DNA of 25,333 bases, from positions 1-25,333 of the forward strand of contig CAYLMK010000043.1 of the NCBI GenBank assembly GCA_964384945.1. Direction: 5' to 3'. Below are positions 18,308 to 25,333 of this stretch, one piece after another; positions within the stretch are counted from its first letter, which is position 1, and each line of letters starts with the position of its first letter. Source of the DNA: S015-6 sp964384945 (GTDB lineage: Bacteria; Desulfobacterota; DSWW01). Position numbers and translations under genes: made by a program. The notes beneath the pieces were generated by a model. It was not told the origin of the DNA. It was given only the letters and a program-made list of their open reading frames with translations, and did not search any database.

Positions 18308-19264
18308 CTATTCGACGATCTTCCGCTCAAGGCCCACCAGCGAGGGGTCGAAGGCCTCGAAGAGCTCCGGGATCTCCACGTGACCGGGCGACTTGTGCGT
18401 GGCAACGTGGCGCCCCAGAATGGGTGCGAGCCCGTGGATCTCGACCCCGCTGGCCACGGCCACGGACTCGGCCAATCCCCGCAGGCAGTCCAGACGGACC
18501 CCGGTGGGATATCCCCTGAGGTGCAGGGATATGACCACCTGCTCGAGGGAGGCGTTGCCCGCCCTGTCTCCGAGGCCGTTGACCGTAACGTCCAGGCCCT
18601 CGGCGCCGGCAAGGACCGCGGCCAGCGAGTTCGCCGTGGCCATCCCGAGATCGTTGTGGCCGTGAAAAAACAGGGGGCAGGTCAGGGCCCGGCGCATGCG
18701 CCCCACGACTTCCCGCACGACGAACGGGTCCGCGCCGCCGTTCGTGTCATACACCACGACCCGGCCTGCGCCGTTCCTTGCGGATGCCCGGCCGATTTCG
18801 ATCAGGAAGCCGGGATCGGCCTGAAAGGAGTGGGGGAAGCCCACGCCCACGTCCTGCCCATGCTTCAGGGAAAAATCCAGCGCCTCGAGCAGGATCCGCG
18901 TCTTCGCGTCCCGGTCGAAAGGCCTCCTCTTCTCGGAGACGGGCATCAGAAGATCGAAACGGTCGAGGCACGCGGAAAGGACGGCCACGTCCTCCTTCCA
19001 GCGCGGCCCGGCGCAGTAAACGAGCCCCGAGCTTCGGATCTTGAGGCCCTCCTCCCTGAGCCTGGCCGCGAACGGCGCATCCTCCGCGATCCTTGCCGGG
19101 GCCGCCACTTCGATTTCGGGAACCCCCGCGCCGTCGAGCAGCCGCGCGATCCGCAGCCTCTGCTCGATCGAGAAGTCCACGCCGGGAACGTCCCGGCCCT
19201 CCCGCAGCGTGGAGTCCCGGATGAGGATTCGCCCGGATCGGCAGGCCCCGGACTCATCGGCCAT
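18308..19264 (-). CDS. DRE-TIM condensing enzyme, homocitrate/isopropylmalate synthase-like
   Basis: The 318-residue protein is a TIM-barrel of the HMGL-like superfamily. The N-terminal signature is RDSTLREGRDVPGVDFS (16-32), followed by the metal-binding pair HGHNDLGMATANSL (His201, His203) and NGLGDRAGNASLEQVV (229-244), which resemble homocitrate and isopropylmalate synthases that join acetyl-CoA to a 2-oxo acid. The usual DGEQ is EGRD here, so substrate or reaction may differ. It lacks the regulatory C-terminal domain of LeuA and is shorter than NifV. The ATG overlaps the previous gene by 11 nt. In the operon it could extend a 2-oxo acid that the dehydrogenase then aminates. A retro-aldol role is an alternative. 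Confidence 0.85.
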   Translation of the reverse strand: MADESGACRSGRILIRDSTLREGRDVPGVDFSIEQRLRIARLLDGAGVPEIEVAAPARIAEDAPFAARLREEGLKIRSSGLVYCAGPRWKEDVAVLSACLDRFDLLMPVSEKRRPFDRDAKTRILLEALDFSLKHGQDVGVGFPHSFQADPGFLIEIGRASARNGAGRVVVYDTNGGADPFVVREVVGRMRRALTCPLFFHGHNDLGMATANSLAAVLAGAEGLDVTVNGLGDRAGNASLEQVVISLHLRGYPTGVRLDCLRGLAESVAVASGVEIHGLAPILGRHVATHKSPGHVEIPELFEAFDPSLVGLERKIVE

Positions 19265-20471
19265 GGATCATCCCCCGGCAGTCCGTGAGCAGGGCCTTCA
19301 GGTCGGACACCCGGTACTCAGGCTCGGCCTTGCCGTCGGCCGCGGCGGTGCCGCTGGTCAGGCAGCACAGGACCCTGCTTCCCTTCTCGATGCGGCCTCG
19401 ATCGATTTCTTTGAGGGTTCCGGCCAGGGCGATCAGGCCGGTCCTGTCCACGATCTCCCCGCCCCTCCGGTAGACACGGAACCCGCGTGCCTCGAGCAGC
19501 TCGAGCACGCCCTGGCCGTCGAACCGCCGGTCGAACAGGGCGAAGAACTCGCCGTGATTGACCGTGGCCAGATCTCCGCGGGTCGATGTCAGGACGTCTT
19601 TCAGGTCGCTGTAGGTGCCGTACGTGTAAGGCGCCACGTCATACATGACCTTGGAGAGCAGCTCGTCGCCGATGCGCGGCTCGGGCGAAGCCTTCTCCAG
19701 GGTCCGGCTCGTCGATTTCCATGCATGGTACATGGGGCAGTTCGCCGCCTGCTGAAAGCCCAGGAACCTGGGGACCGCCTCCTGTTTTGGGAGGAAGCCG
19801 CCGAGCACCCTGTAGATGCCGATGGGGCCGAAGGCGGCGCTGATGGTCTGTGCGAGCCAGTCGAAGCGCCCGTGGGTCAGCATGTACTCGAGGACGAAGA
19901 AGCCCCGGAACATGGAGGCCTGGTAGCGCCAGGCCACCTCCGGGATGTGACGGATCCCGTTGAGCCCCACAAGGGAGCGGGCGGCCTCCTTGACCCATCC
20001 GGGCTCGGCCACGGAGATCAGGTGCGCCGTTGCCGGCGCGAAGACCCTGCTGTCGAGCAGCGGGAGGTTCTCCTCGGGAACGAACAGGAAGGTCTCCAGG
20101 CCGGCCTTCCGGCCGTACTCGGTCAGGGCCGTTCCGGTGTTGCCGCCCGACTCGAAGACGACCCGCTCGTAGCCTCGGAGCCTGCACTGCGCCAGGGTAA
20201 AGCACCCGTCGATGGACTTGAGAGTTCCCGTGTGCATGAGCGAGGACTCGTCAAGGATGTGGATGTCCACGCCCCGGTAGGTGGTGAGCGGAAACACCCT
20301 CGCGCCCTCCCGGATGCTCGTCTGCAGGAGCGTCTCCTTGAATCGGGCGTCCTCTTCGGGCCCGCCGAAGGTGAAGGCGTTGCGGTATCGCCCTACGATG
20401 CTTGTCTCCGGGTCGTAGGCCGGATCGATGAACCGATCCAAGTCGCCTCTATCTTCTGCCAAACGCGTCAT
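19254..20471 (-). CDS. Fold-type II PLP enzyme, threonine/cysteate synthase-like
   Basis: The 405-residue protein has the PLP lysine motif HTGTLKSIDG (Lys85; threonine synthase has PTGSFKDRG) and the phosphate-binding loop SGGNTGTAL (108-116; usually SSGNTGAAL), followed by family-like VPEEN and helices. Such enzymes do beta- or gamma-replacement or elimination on amino acids. Sequence outside the two motifs is divergent from standard threonine synthase, cysteine synthase and cysteate synthase, so a distinct reaction is likely. The start overlaps the nitroreductase end by 23 nt and its stop overlaps the next start by 11 nt, so translation is coupled. Confidence 0.82.
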   Translation of the reverse strand: MTRLAEDRGDLDRFIDPAYDPETSIVGRYRNAFTFGGPEEDARFKETLLQTSIREGARVFPLTTYRGVDIHILDESSLMHTGTLKSIDGCFTLAQCRLRGYERVVFESGGNTGTALTEYGRKAGLETFLFVPEENLPLLDSRVFAPATAHLISVAEPGWVKEAARSLVGLNGIRHIPEVAWRYQASMFRGFFVLEYMLTHGRFDWLAQTISAAFGPIGIYRVLGGFLPKQEAVPRFLGFQQAANCPMYHAWKSTSRTLEKASPEPRIGDELLSKVMYDVAPYTYGTYSDLKDVLTSTRGDLATVNHGEFFALFDRRFDGQGVLELLEARGFRVYRRGGEIVDRTGLIALAGTLKEIDRGRIEKGSRVLCCLTSGTAAADGKAEPEYRVSDLKALLTDCRGMIHGR

Positions 20472-21000
20472 GGGAGATCATGTCCTTCAGGGGTTTCATT
20501 TGCTTCGGCCCCGGCCTCTCGTCCGGATAGCCCAGGGGAAGCAGGGAAATCGGGTCCAGGTGCCCGGGGATCCCGAGGGCCCGGCGGATTTCCTCGGCCA
20601 CGGTCGGTTCGTCCGCCTTGTGGGCCGACATGTACACGCTCCCGAGCCCTCTGGCGTGGGCTGCGAGCAGGATGACGGCCGCCGCCAGCAGCCCGTTCTC
20701 GATCCCCCGGTCGTAGGATTCCCCCCTGTCTACGCAGACGACCAGGAGCACGGGGGCGCCCCGGATGAAGTCGGCCCGAAATGCCTTCTTTTCAACCGGG
20801 CAGTGCCGGTTCTTGATCTCTGCCAGGCTCCTCTTGGCCTCCTCGTCCTTGACCACGATGAAGTGCCAGGGCTGGCCGTTCATCGAGGAAGGCGCGTGCC
20901 GGGCCAGGTCGAGGATCTCTTCGATTACAGAGTCGGCGATATCCCGTTTCTGGTATGCGCGTATCGATCTTCTGCCGCGGATCGTGTCTTCCAACTCCAT
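20449..21000 (-). CDS. Nitroreductase-family flavoprotein
   Basis: The 183-residue protein has the FMN-binding start IRGRRSIRAYQKRDI and the typical HAPSSMNGQPWHFIVVKDEE, then a GLGSVYM segment (about 118-124). The family uses FMN and NAD(P)H to reduce nitro, quinone or enone groups, and some members take part in natural-product oxidation or dehydrogenation. The ATG is 13 nt after the dehydrogenase stop, and the last 23 nt overlap the PLP gene. Length is normal for the small nitroreductase group. In this operon it probably reduces or oxidises an intermediate; the substrate is unknown. Confidence 0.88.
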   Translation of the reverse strand: MELEDTIRGRRSIRAYQKRDIADSVIEEILDLARHAPSSMNGQPWHFIVVKDEEAKRSLAEIKNRHCPVEKKAFRADFIRGAPVLLVVCVDRGESYDRGIENGLLAAAVILLAAHARGLGSVYMSAHKADEPTVAEEIRRALGIPGHLDPISLLPLGYPDERPGPKQMKPLKDMISHDAFGRR

Positions 21001-21013
21001 CCTTGCTCACCCT

Positions 21014-22243
21014 TCAAAACGGCAAACAGAACCGTCCTTCCAGCCTTCGCTCGAAATACCTCACGGCCAGGACCCCGACGAGCGCGGCCGGGATCAGGCC
21101 GTTCCTGTAGAGCCCCAGGCCGATGGAGAAGGCCTTGCTTCGAAACGTGGGCGTCCCGGAGACGTCCCGCATCCGGGCAAACCGCCCCATGGCGGTCTTC
21201 TCGGCCGCGTCCCGGAGGAAGGCGCCCTCCCGTCGGGCCCTGTCGATGAGCAGCGAGACCTGCCTCGAGAAACGGGTGTCGATGAGTTCGGCGATCGCCC
21301 GCGGACGGACGCCGGCGAATTCCATGGTGCCCCCCAGAACGCCTCCGGCGTTCGCCACGAAATCAGGGACACACAGTATACCACGGCCGGCCAGAATCTT
21401 CTCGGCCTCCTCGGTGGCCGGGACGTTGGCGCCGCAACTGACGGCCCTGGCCCGAATTCTCCCCGCATTGCCCTTGTGAATGCTGTGATGTCTGGCGCAC
21501 GGCACGAGAACGTCCGCCTCGAGCTCCAGCAACGCTTCCTTCTCGATCCTGTCGGCATCTCCCCGGTAATGGTCGACCAGGCGGGAGCCGTGCGCCTGGG
21601 AGGCCCTGAGCAGGCCGGCGACGTCGAGTCCGGCCGGCGCATGGAGCGCGCCCCGGCGGGTGGAGACGGCCACGACCCGGCTGCCCATGGCGGCGAGGCC
21701 CTGGGCGACGGCCCCCCCCACGGCCCCGAATCCCTCGATTGCGACCGTGGCCTTCTCCAGGGCGATTCCCTGCGCGGCCGCGGCAGCCCTGGCGGCCGCG
21801 ATCACGGTCAGGCTCGTATACCATCCCGAATTGCGCCCCCGGAGGGCCCGCCTCGGAACCGGGACCCCGACGGCCTCGAGCATGGAACGGATGTCCTCAA
21901 CGCTCGTGCCCATGTCCGGGCCCGGAAGGTAGGCGCGGTCGACCAGGAGATCCTTGATCCGGCGGCCGAAGGCCGCCAGGAGCCGTATCCTCTTCTCCCA
22001 GGGCTCCTCCTCGCCGCACAGGATGCCGGCCTTGGCCCCGCCGTGCGGCATGCCGAGGAACCCGTGCTTCAGGGTCATGGCCCGGGCCAGGGCCGCCAGC
22101 TCGGGCGCGGAGACATCGGGGAGCATGCGAAGCCCGCCGCAGAAGTGGCCCTCGAGAACCGAATCCACGGCCAGCCAGCCGGTCAGCCCGGCCTCCGGCG
22201 CCGCGATCTCGAGGACCACCGGGGGTTCGACGGGCGCGCGCAC
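21014..22243 (-). CDS. Glu/Leu/Phe/Val dehydrogenase-family enzyme
   Basis: The 409-residue protein has GGLRMLPDV (36-44), LARAMTLKHGFLGMPHGGAK (52-71; Lys59 and Lys71 are substrate and catalytic lysines) and GPDMGT with Asp110, then the NAD(P)-binding IEGFGAVGG (169-177). The family interconverts 2-oxo acids and amino acids. Ordinary glutamate dehydrogenases carry the same motifs but are about 410-450 residues; substrate specificity cannot be set here. It starts at GTG 22243 after a GGAGGG site and 18 nt after the glycosyltransferase stop. In the operon it is the obvious aminating step for a 2-oxo acid made by the condensing enzyme. Confidence 0.88.
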   Translation of the reverse strand: MRAPVEPPVVLEIAAPEAGLTGWLAVDSVLEGHFCGGLRMLPDVSAPELAALARAMTLKHGFLGMPHGGAKAGILCGEEEPWEKRIRLLAAFGRRIKDLLVDRAYLPGPDMGTSVEDIRSMLEAVGVPVPRRALRGRNSGWYTSLTVIAAARAAAAAQGIALEKATVAIEGFGAVGGAVAQGLAAMGSRVVAVSTRRGALHAPAGLDVAGLLRASQAHGSRLVDHYRGDADRIEKEALLELEADVLVPCARHHSIHKGNAGRIRARAVSCGANVPATEEAEKILAGRGILCVPDFVANAGGVLGGTMEFAGVRPRAIAELIDTRFSRQVSLLIDRARREGAFLRDAAEKTAMGRFARMRDVSGTPTFRSKAFSIGLGLYRNGLIPAALVGVLAVRYFERRLEGRFCLPF

Positions 22244-22261
22244 GATGATTCTTCCCTCCTC

Positions 22262-23272
22262 TCAGGCGTCCGATGCTCCCCGCCTCCTTCCGGAGACGCA
22301 ATGGGCCAGCCAGCAGAGCACGAAGGCAAGGCCGCTGTAAAAATAGTAGAGGATGTGCATGAAGAAGGACAGGACCGCGAAGGCGAGCCCCCTCCTCTCG
22401 AGCAGAAATCGGTAGAAATCCAGGTTGAGACCCGCCAGGATGAGGACCAGGGCCGCCGCGCCGAGCAGGAACCCCGGCCGGAGGACGGAAAGCGCCAGCA
22501 TGAGGGCGAGCAGGCCCGTCAGACCCGAACTCAGCTTGCTCGCCGGCTTCAGATTGAGGTCGTCCGCGATGCGGCCCCTGTCCAGCATGAGCATCGACCA
22601 TGGGACCGCGCGATCGAGGATGTCGGCGCGAAGCAGGGACTTCAGCGTCCATCGCTTCAGGTGTTTCACCTGAAGCGCCTTGTCGAGCCGGATTCTCGAA
22701 CCCATATCCTTGAGGCGGCAGCCGAGCTCGATATCCTCGATCGAGGGCCGGCCGTAGCGGCCGGAGTCGAAGCCGCCGGCCCGTTCGAAGGCCTCTCTTC
22801 GGACCGCCCCGCAGCCGGCCCAGAAGGTGGCCGCCTCCTCCGAGGCGTGCTGGTGCACGTAGTGATGGGCCAGGTTCTTGTACTGGGAGAGAAAACTCCG
22901 CTCCGAGGGATCGTCATCGTAGCTGCCGAACAGCGCGTCCAAGCCGGGGTCTTCGCCGAACCGCTTCGCGACGAGGCCGACCGTCTCCCGGGTGACCTGC
23001 ACGTCGGCATCGACGAACAGAAGGATGTCCCCCCTTGCCCGGCGGGCGCCGTCGTTGCGCGCGGCCGCGGGCCCGCGCCGTTCCGTACGCTCGACCACTT
23101 CCACCTCCCTGGCCCGGGCGACCGATGCGGTGCCGTCCGAGGATCCGTCGTCCACGACGATGACCTCACGGGAGGCATACGGGGAGGCGAGCAGGGCGTC
23201 CAGGCAACGGCCGAGGACCTCGCCCGCGTTGCAGGCGGGCACGATGACGGTTATGAAAGGTCGATCCTTCAT
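22262..23272 (-). CDS. Family 2 glycosyltransferase with C-terminal membrane helices
   Basis: The 336-residue protein opens with ITVIVPACNAGEVLGRCLDA and VIVVDDGSSDGT (38-49), followed by FVDADV (Asp88 and Asp90 of the DxD) and SIEDIELGCR (acidic pair 179-180), the GT-A core of family 2. From about 250 there are three hydrophobic stretches (LTGLLALMLALSVL, FLLGAAALVLILAGL, VLSFFMHILYYFYSG) that would fix it to the inner membrane. It transfers a sugar from a nucleotide donor to a lipid-linked or membrane acceptor. I chose ATG 23272 over a TTG 14 codons upstream that overlaps the flippase. Confidence 0.85.
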   Translation of the reverse strand: MKDRPFITVIVPACNAGEVLGRCLDALLASPYASREVIVVDDGSSDGTASVARAREVEVVERTERRGPAAARNDGARRARGDILLFVDADVQVTRETVGLVAKRFGEDPGLDALFGSYDDDPSERSFLSQYKNLAHHYVHQHASEEAATFWAGCGAVRREAFERAGGFDSGRYGRPSIEDIELGCRLKDMGSRIRLDKALQVKHLKRWTLKSLLRADILDRAVPWSMLMLDRGRIADDLNLKPASKLSSGLTGLLALMLALSVLRPGFLLGAAALVLILAGLNLDFYRFLLERRGLAFAVLSFFMHILYYFYSGLAFVLCWLAHCVSGRRRGASDA

Positions 23273-23291
23273 CCTCGGCCGGTGTCCTGTA

Positions 23292-24779
23292 TCATTCCGT
23301 GATGGTTCGTGCAATCCCCTTGAGGGGTCTGTAGTCCGGCAGAACCCGGTGGAAGGCGAGGATCACCGAACAATACAGGGCGACCCCGGCCAGGATCATG
23401 CACGCGAACCACAGGACATCCCAGACATGCCGTGCCGGCAGCAGGGGAAGGGTCAGCGTCCTGAGCCCGAACAGAGCCCCCGCCATGACGGCGGACGCCA
23501 TCAGCGGGGGGCCGAACAGGAGCGCCAGGTCCTTCCGCGTGACACCCATCTGAGGGCGGATGTTGATGTACCAGACTGCAAGCCCGGACAGGCTGCTCAG
23601 CAGCATCGCAGCGGCCGCGCCGACGATTCCCCAGCGGGATGCGAGCGGGTAGATGAGGAGGAACAGGGTTGCGGCCATCGCCACCTGCATGTAGAAGGCG
23701 GTCTGCGGCCGTCCCCGCCCCATGAAGGCGGGCCTCCCGGTCCACAGAACGGATACCACGAGGCTGGCCACGGAAAGGATGAGCAGCGCCGGGACCATGG
23801 GCATCCACTTGGCCCCCAGGAAGATCCGGGTGAAGTCGTGGGCCACGCAGAGGATGCCCACGGCGGCCGGCGTGGACAGCGCCGCGGAAAACCCCGCGAT
23901 CCTCCGGTAGGCGCCTCGGAGTCGATCCGCCGAATCCTGCAGCTCGGCGTAGGCCGGGAAGGCCACCCGGTGGATGGTGATTCCGAGGTGCCGGACGACA
24001 AGATCCGTGATCCGGCCGGCCATGTGATAATACCCCAGGGCCGTCGCCCCCGTGATCTTGCCGATCACGAGCCCCGCGCCGCTCTGGCCCACGAAGGTGG
24101 TGATGCCGAACAGGAGCACCCAGATTCCGTAACCGAACAATTCCCTGAGCTTCGCGGGGTCCAGCCGGAAGCGGGGCCGGAAGGGGTGGATGCAGTACGA
24201 AACCAGCATGCGTGTGAAATCGGCGGCGACGTAGCCGAGCATCAGCGCCCATGCGTTCCGGAGCAGGAGAGCGGCGGTCACGGTCACCACCAGGTCCGTG
24301 AGGACCCCGCTCAGGCGATACGCGAACTCCTTGTGAAACTCCAGGTGCTTCTGAAAGGTCACGACCCCGATGTTGGCGATCCCCTGGAAGAGGAAGGAAA
24401 GGCCGATGGCCCGGATGAGACCGAGGGCCTCCGGCTCGTGGAAGAACGCGCTCACCTGCGGCGCGGTCCCGCACACGAGAAGGGCCAGCAGCACCCCGCG
24501 GACGAATCGCACCGTCCAGGCGGCCTCGAGATAGGGCGTGATCTCTCCCGGCCTCTGGATCAGTGCCTGCTCGAAGCCGGTCCTCGTGAAGGCGTCCAGG
24601 GCAAGGAAGGTGAGGGTCGCCATGCCGTAGAGGCCGAAGTCCCTCGGCGCCAGCAGCAAGGCCACCACGAAGACGCGACCTAGGGTGAGCAGTTGCTCCG
24701 CGATGTGAAGGGCGAACGCCCAGAACCCGGCCCGCGCCACGCGTTGAGACCAGGATCGGCCGGGGCGGAACAGCCTCAT
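23292..24779 (-). CDS. Lipopolysaccharide/polysaccharide flippase, MOP superfamily
   Basis: The 495-residue protein is almost all hydrophobic, with roughly 12-14 membrane helices, and it starts WSQRVARAGFWAFALHIAEQ like Wzx/WzxC-type proteins of the MOP superfamily. Motif segments include ALLLAPRDFGLYGMATLTFL and TGATALGYYHMAGRI. Such proteins flip lipid-linked glycans from the cytosolic to the outer face of the inner membrane. An AGGGG site is 7 nt before ATG 24779. It is the first gene of the eight-gene run, right after the promoter/operator at 24830-24858. Its presence says the pathway ends in an exported, lipid-linked molecule. Confidence 0.9.
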   Translation of the reverse strand: MRLFRPGRSWSQRVARAGFWAFALHIAEQLLTLGRVFVVALLLAPRDFGLYGMATLTFLALDAFTRTGFEQALIQRPGEITPYLEAAWTVRFVRGVLLALLVCGTAPQVSAFFHEPEALGLIRAIGLSFLFQGIANIGVVTFQKHLEFHKEFAYRLSGVLTDLVVTVTAALLLRNAWALMLGYVAADFTRMLVSYCIHPFRPRFRLDPAKLRELFGYGIWVLLFGITTFVGQSGAGLVIGKITGATALGYYHMAGRITDLVVRHLGITIHRVAFPAYAELQDSADRLRGAYRRIAGFSAALSTPAAVGILCVAHDFTRIFLGAKWMPMVPALLILSVASLVVSVLWTGRPAFMGRGRPQTAFYMQVAMAATLFLLIYPLASRWGIVGAAAAMLLSSLSGLAVWYINIRPQMGVTRKDLALLFGPPLMASAVMAGALFGLRTLTLPLLPARHVWDVLWFACMILAGVALYCSVILAFHRVLPDYRPLKGIARTITE

Positions 24780-24829
24780 CGGATCGGGTTCCCCTGGGGA
24801 GAGGGCAAAGGGTGGAAAAAGCGAAAAGC

Positions 24830-24858
24830 AGTATGGGACGAAGGCCGTCCCATGTCAA
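24830..24858 (-). promoter_or_regulatory. Operon promoter with dyad operator
   Basis: On the minus strand, TTGACA (24858-24853) and CATACT (24835-24830) are 17 bp apart, and transcription would begin about 43 nt before the flippase ATG. The space between them is filled by a perfect dyad, ATGGGACG-N5-CGTCCCAT (24833-24853), whose ends touch both boxes. This placement is that of an operator bound by a dimeric repressor or a MerR-type activator. The regulator is not in the window. Confidence 0.6.
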
Positions 24859-24914
24859 TCGGACGGCCGCCGGTGACAAGGAGAGCCGGAGGCCGTGTTG
24901 CCCCCGAGAGCGTG

Positions 24915-25037
24915 TTGACAGTGAGAGGGCAGGCGTGTATCCGTGATGTATGCCTGGAGACCCACAGAAGGCCCTGCTCTTTATGCCGGGGTCGCCGAAG
25001 CTGTCCCCTCTTGACAGGAAGGCCCACAGGCGTGTAT
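24915..25037 (+). repeat. Two bipartite direct repeats in the leader region
   Basis: TTGACA followed 9-10 bp later by CAGGCGTGTAT occurs at 24915-24940 and 25011-25037, 96-97 bp apart. The 11-bp part is identical and the intervening bases differ. It could be a pair of regulator-binding sites or of related plus-strand promoters (each has TTGACA and TATNNN 17-18 bp apart). Confidence 0.55.
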
Positions 25038-25189
25038 GGAGAGTGAACGGTCGCTCTCTTGAAGGTGGTATCGTTATAATATCTTTCTCCGATCGTTTGG
25101 CCGGACAGCCGAGACGCGCACAATGACTCCGTCGGCTCCTCCTGTTCCCACTTCGTTTTTTTTCAGCCCTTCGCATCGGAATTTCCTTT

Positions 25190-25217
25190 TTGACCCAAAC
25201 AACGATTCCGTTATCGT
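25190..25217 (+). promoter_or_regulatory. Promoter candidate for the right-hand gene
   Basis: TTGACC (25190-25195) and TATCGT (25212-25217) are 16 bp apart. Transcription would begin near 25224, about 28 nt before ATG 25252. Confidence 0.5.
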
Positions 25218-25251
25218 GAGGAAGGATACACAGATTCGGGGGATTCCGCTG

Positions 25252-25333
25252 ATGAGCCAACGAGATCGGGTCTTGCAGGGAATGCGGAGGGCCATCCTCC
25301 TGTGTTGCATGTGTGTGCTTGCGCCGGGCTCCG
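25252..25333 (+). CDS. Secreted protein, N-terminal start only
   Basis: From ATG 25252 the reading is MSQRDRVLQGMRRAILLCCM then CVLAPGS to the window end. The basic part followed by a short hydrophobic stretch fits a Sec or lipoprotein signal peptide. A GGGGGA site is about 8 nt upstream. It is divergent from the flippase operon, so it may serve polysaccharide export or envelope assembly, but the visible 27 residues identify nothing. Confidence 0.6.
   Translation, partial: MSQRDRVLQGMRRAILLCCMCVLAPGS

Larger units (their letters stand above)
24780..25251. other. Divergent regulatory region
   Basis: The 472-bp gap between the operon and the next gene has no convincing gene. It holds the operator promoter (24830-24858), the bipartite repeats, a TATAAT at 25075-25080, a plus-strand promoter at 25190-25217 and T-runs (25155-25163). 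Its length is in line with two independently regulated transcripts. Confidence 0.7.

Noticed and set aside
20765..23302. 845-codon plus-strand open frame
   Set aside because: It is antisense to the nitroreductase, dehydrogenase and glycosyltransferase genes, which have clear motifs.
23273..23314. TTG start of the glycosyltransferase at 23314
   Set aside because: It would overlap the flippase by 23 nt and add residues (HEPSRNDTGHRPR) unlike the family; ATG 23272 gives the usual start close to ITVIVPACN.
24833..24853. Intrinsic terminator in the operon leader
   Set aside because: The 8-bp stem is followed by T-rich bases on the minus strand, but the run is broken (TTTTCGCTTTTT) and the stem lies exactly within the promoter spacer, so an operator is the better reading.

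Overview
The window is GC-rich, gene-dense DNA from a bacterial chromosome. It fits an anaerobe of the deltaproteobacterial (Desulfobacterota) type. The reasons are an EttA-type ABC-F protein, a hemerythrin-like protein, a large 7TM hybrid kinase, four radical SAM enzymes within about 12 kb, and an AF1514-like small protein. This placement is inference from gene content; there is no rRNA or other phylogenetic marker here.

Left edge (1-1900) is a scar of broken genes. It holds the end of an IS21-family element with a frameshifted, 3'-truncated istA and a six-copy 23-bp terminal repeat array. Next come the last 64 residues of a HigA antitoxin and the cytosolic tail of a Kef-type K+/H+ antiporter. 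Intact genes begin with an unidentified 8-TM membrane protein (1904-2953) and an orphan hybrid histidine kinase (3043-6567; 7TM-PAS-PAS-HisKA-HATPase-REC-REC-Hpt).

Middle (6650-13406): a two-gene minus-strand radical SAM operon (SPASM-type enzyme, then a B12-binding-type enzyme) reads from a good sigma70-like promoter. Divergent from it are a small AF1514-like protein, a hemerythrin-like protein, and a translationally coupled pair of a radical SAM/SPASM enzyme and a secreted protein of unknown function. Then comes a visibly more A+T-rich gap (13407-14199) with a glutathione S-transferase N-terminal fragment and tiny ORFs, followed by ettA.

Right side (15974-24779): eight minus-strand genes with gaps of 19 nt or less, or overlaps, form one apparent operon. 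In transcription order they are a Wzx/MOP-type flippase, a family 2 glycosyltransferase, a Glu/Leu/Phe/Val dehydrogenase-like enzyme, a nitroreductase, a fold-type II PLP enzyme, a homocitrate/isopropylmalate synthase-like DRE-TIM enzyme, a B12-type radical SAM enzyme (paralogue of the one at 6650-8134), and a class I methyltransferase. The promoter in front has a perfect 8-bp-arm dyad filling the space between -35 and -10, so a repressor or activator probably controls the whole set. I read it as an undescribed pathway that builds an unusual amino-acid-like moiety by carbon-chain condensation, amination and PLP chemistry, tailors it with radical SAM and methyl transfer, and couples it to a membrane glycoconjugate that is flipped outward. 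The individual families are well supported; the joint product is inference. A divergent secreted protein begins at 25252 and runs off the window.
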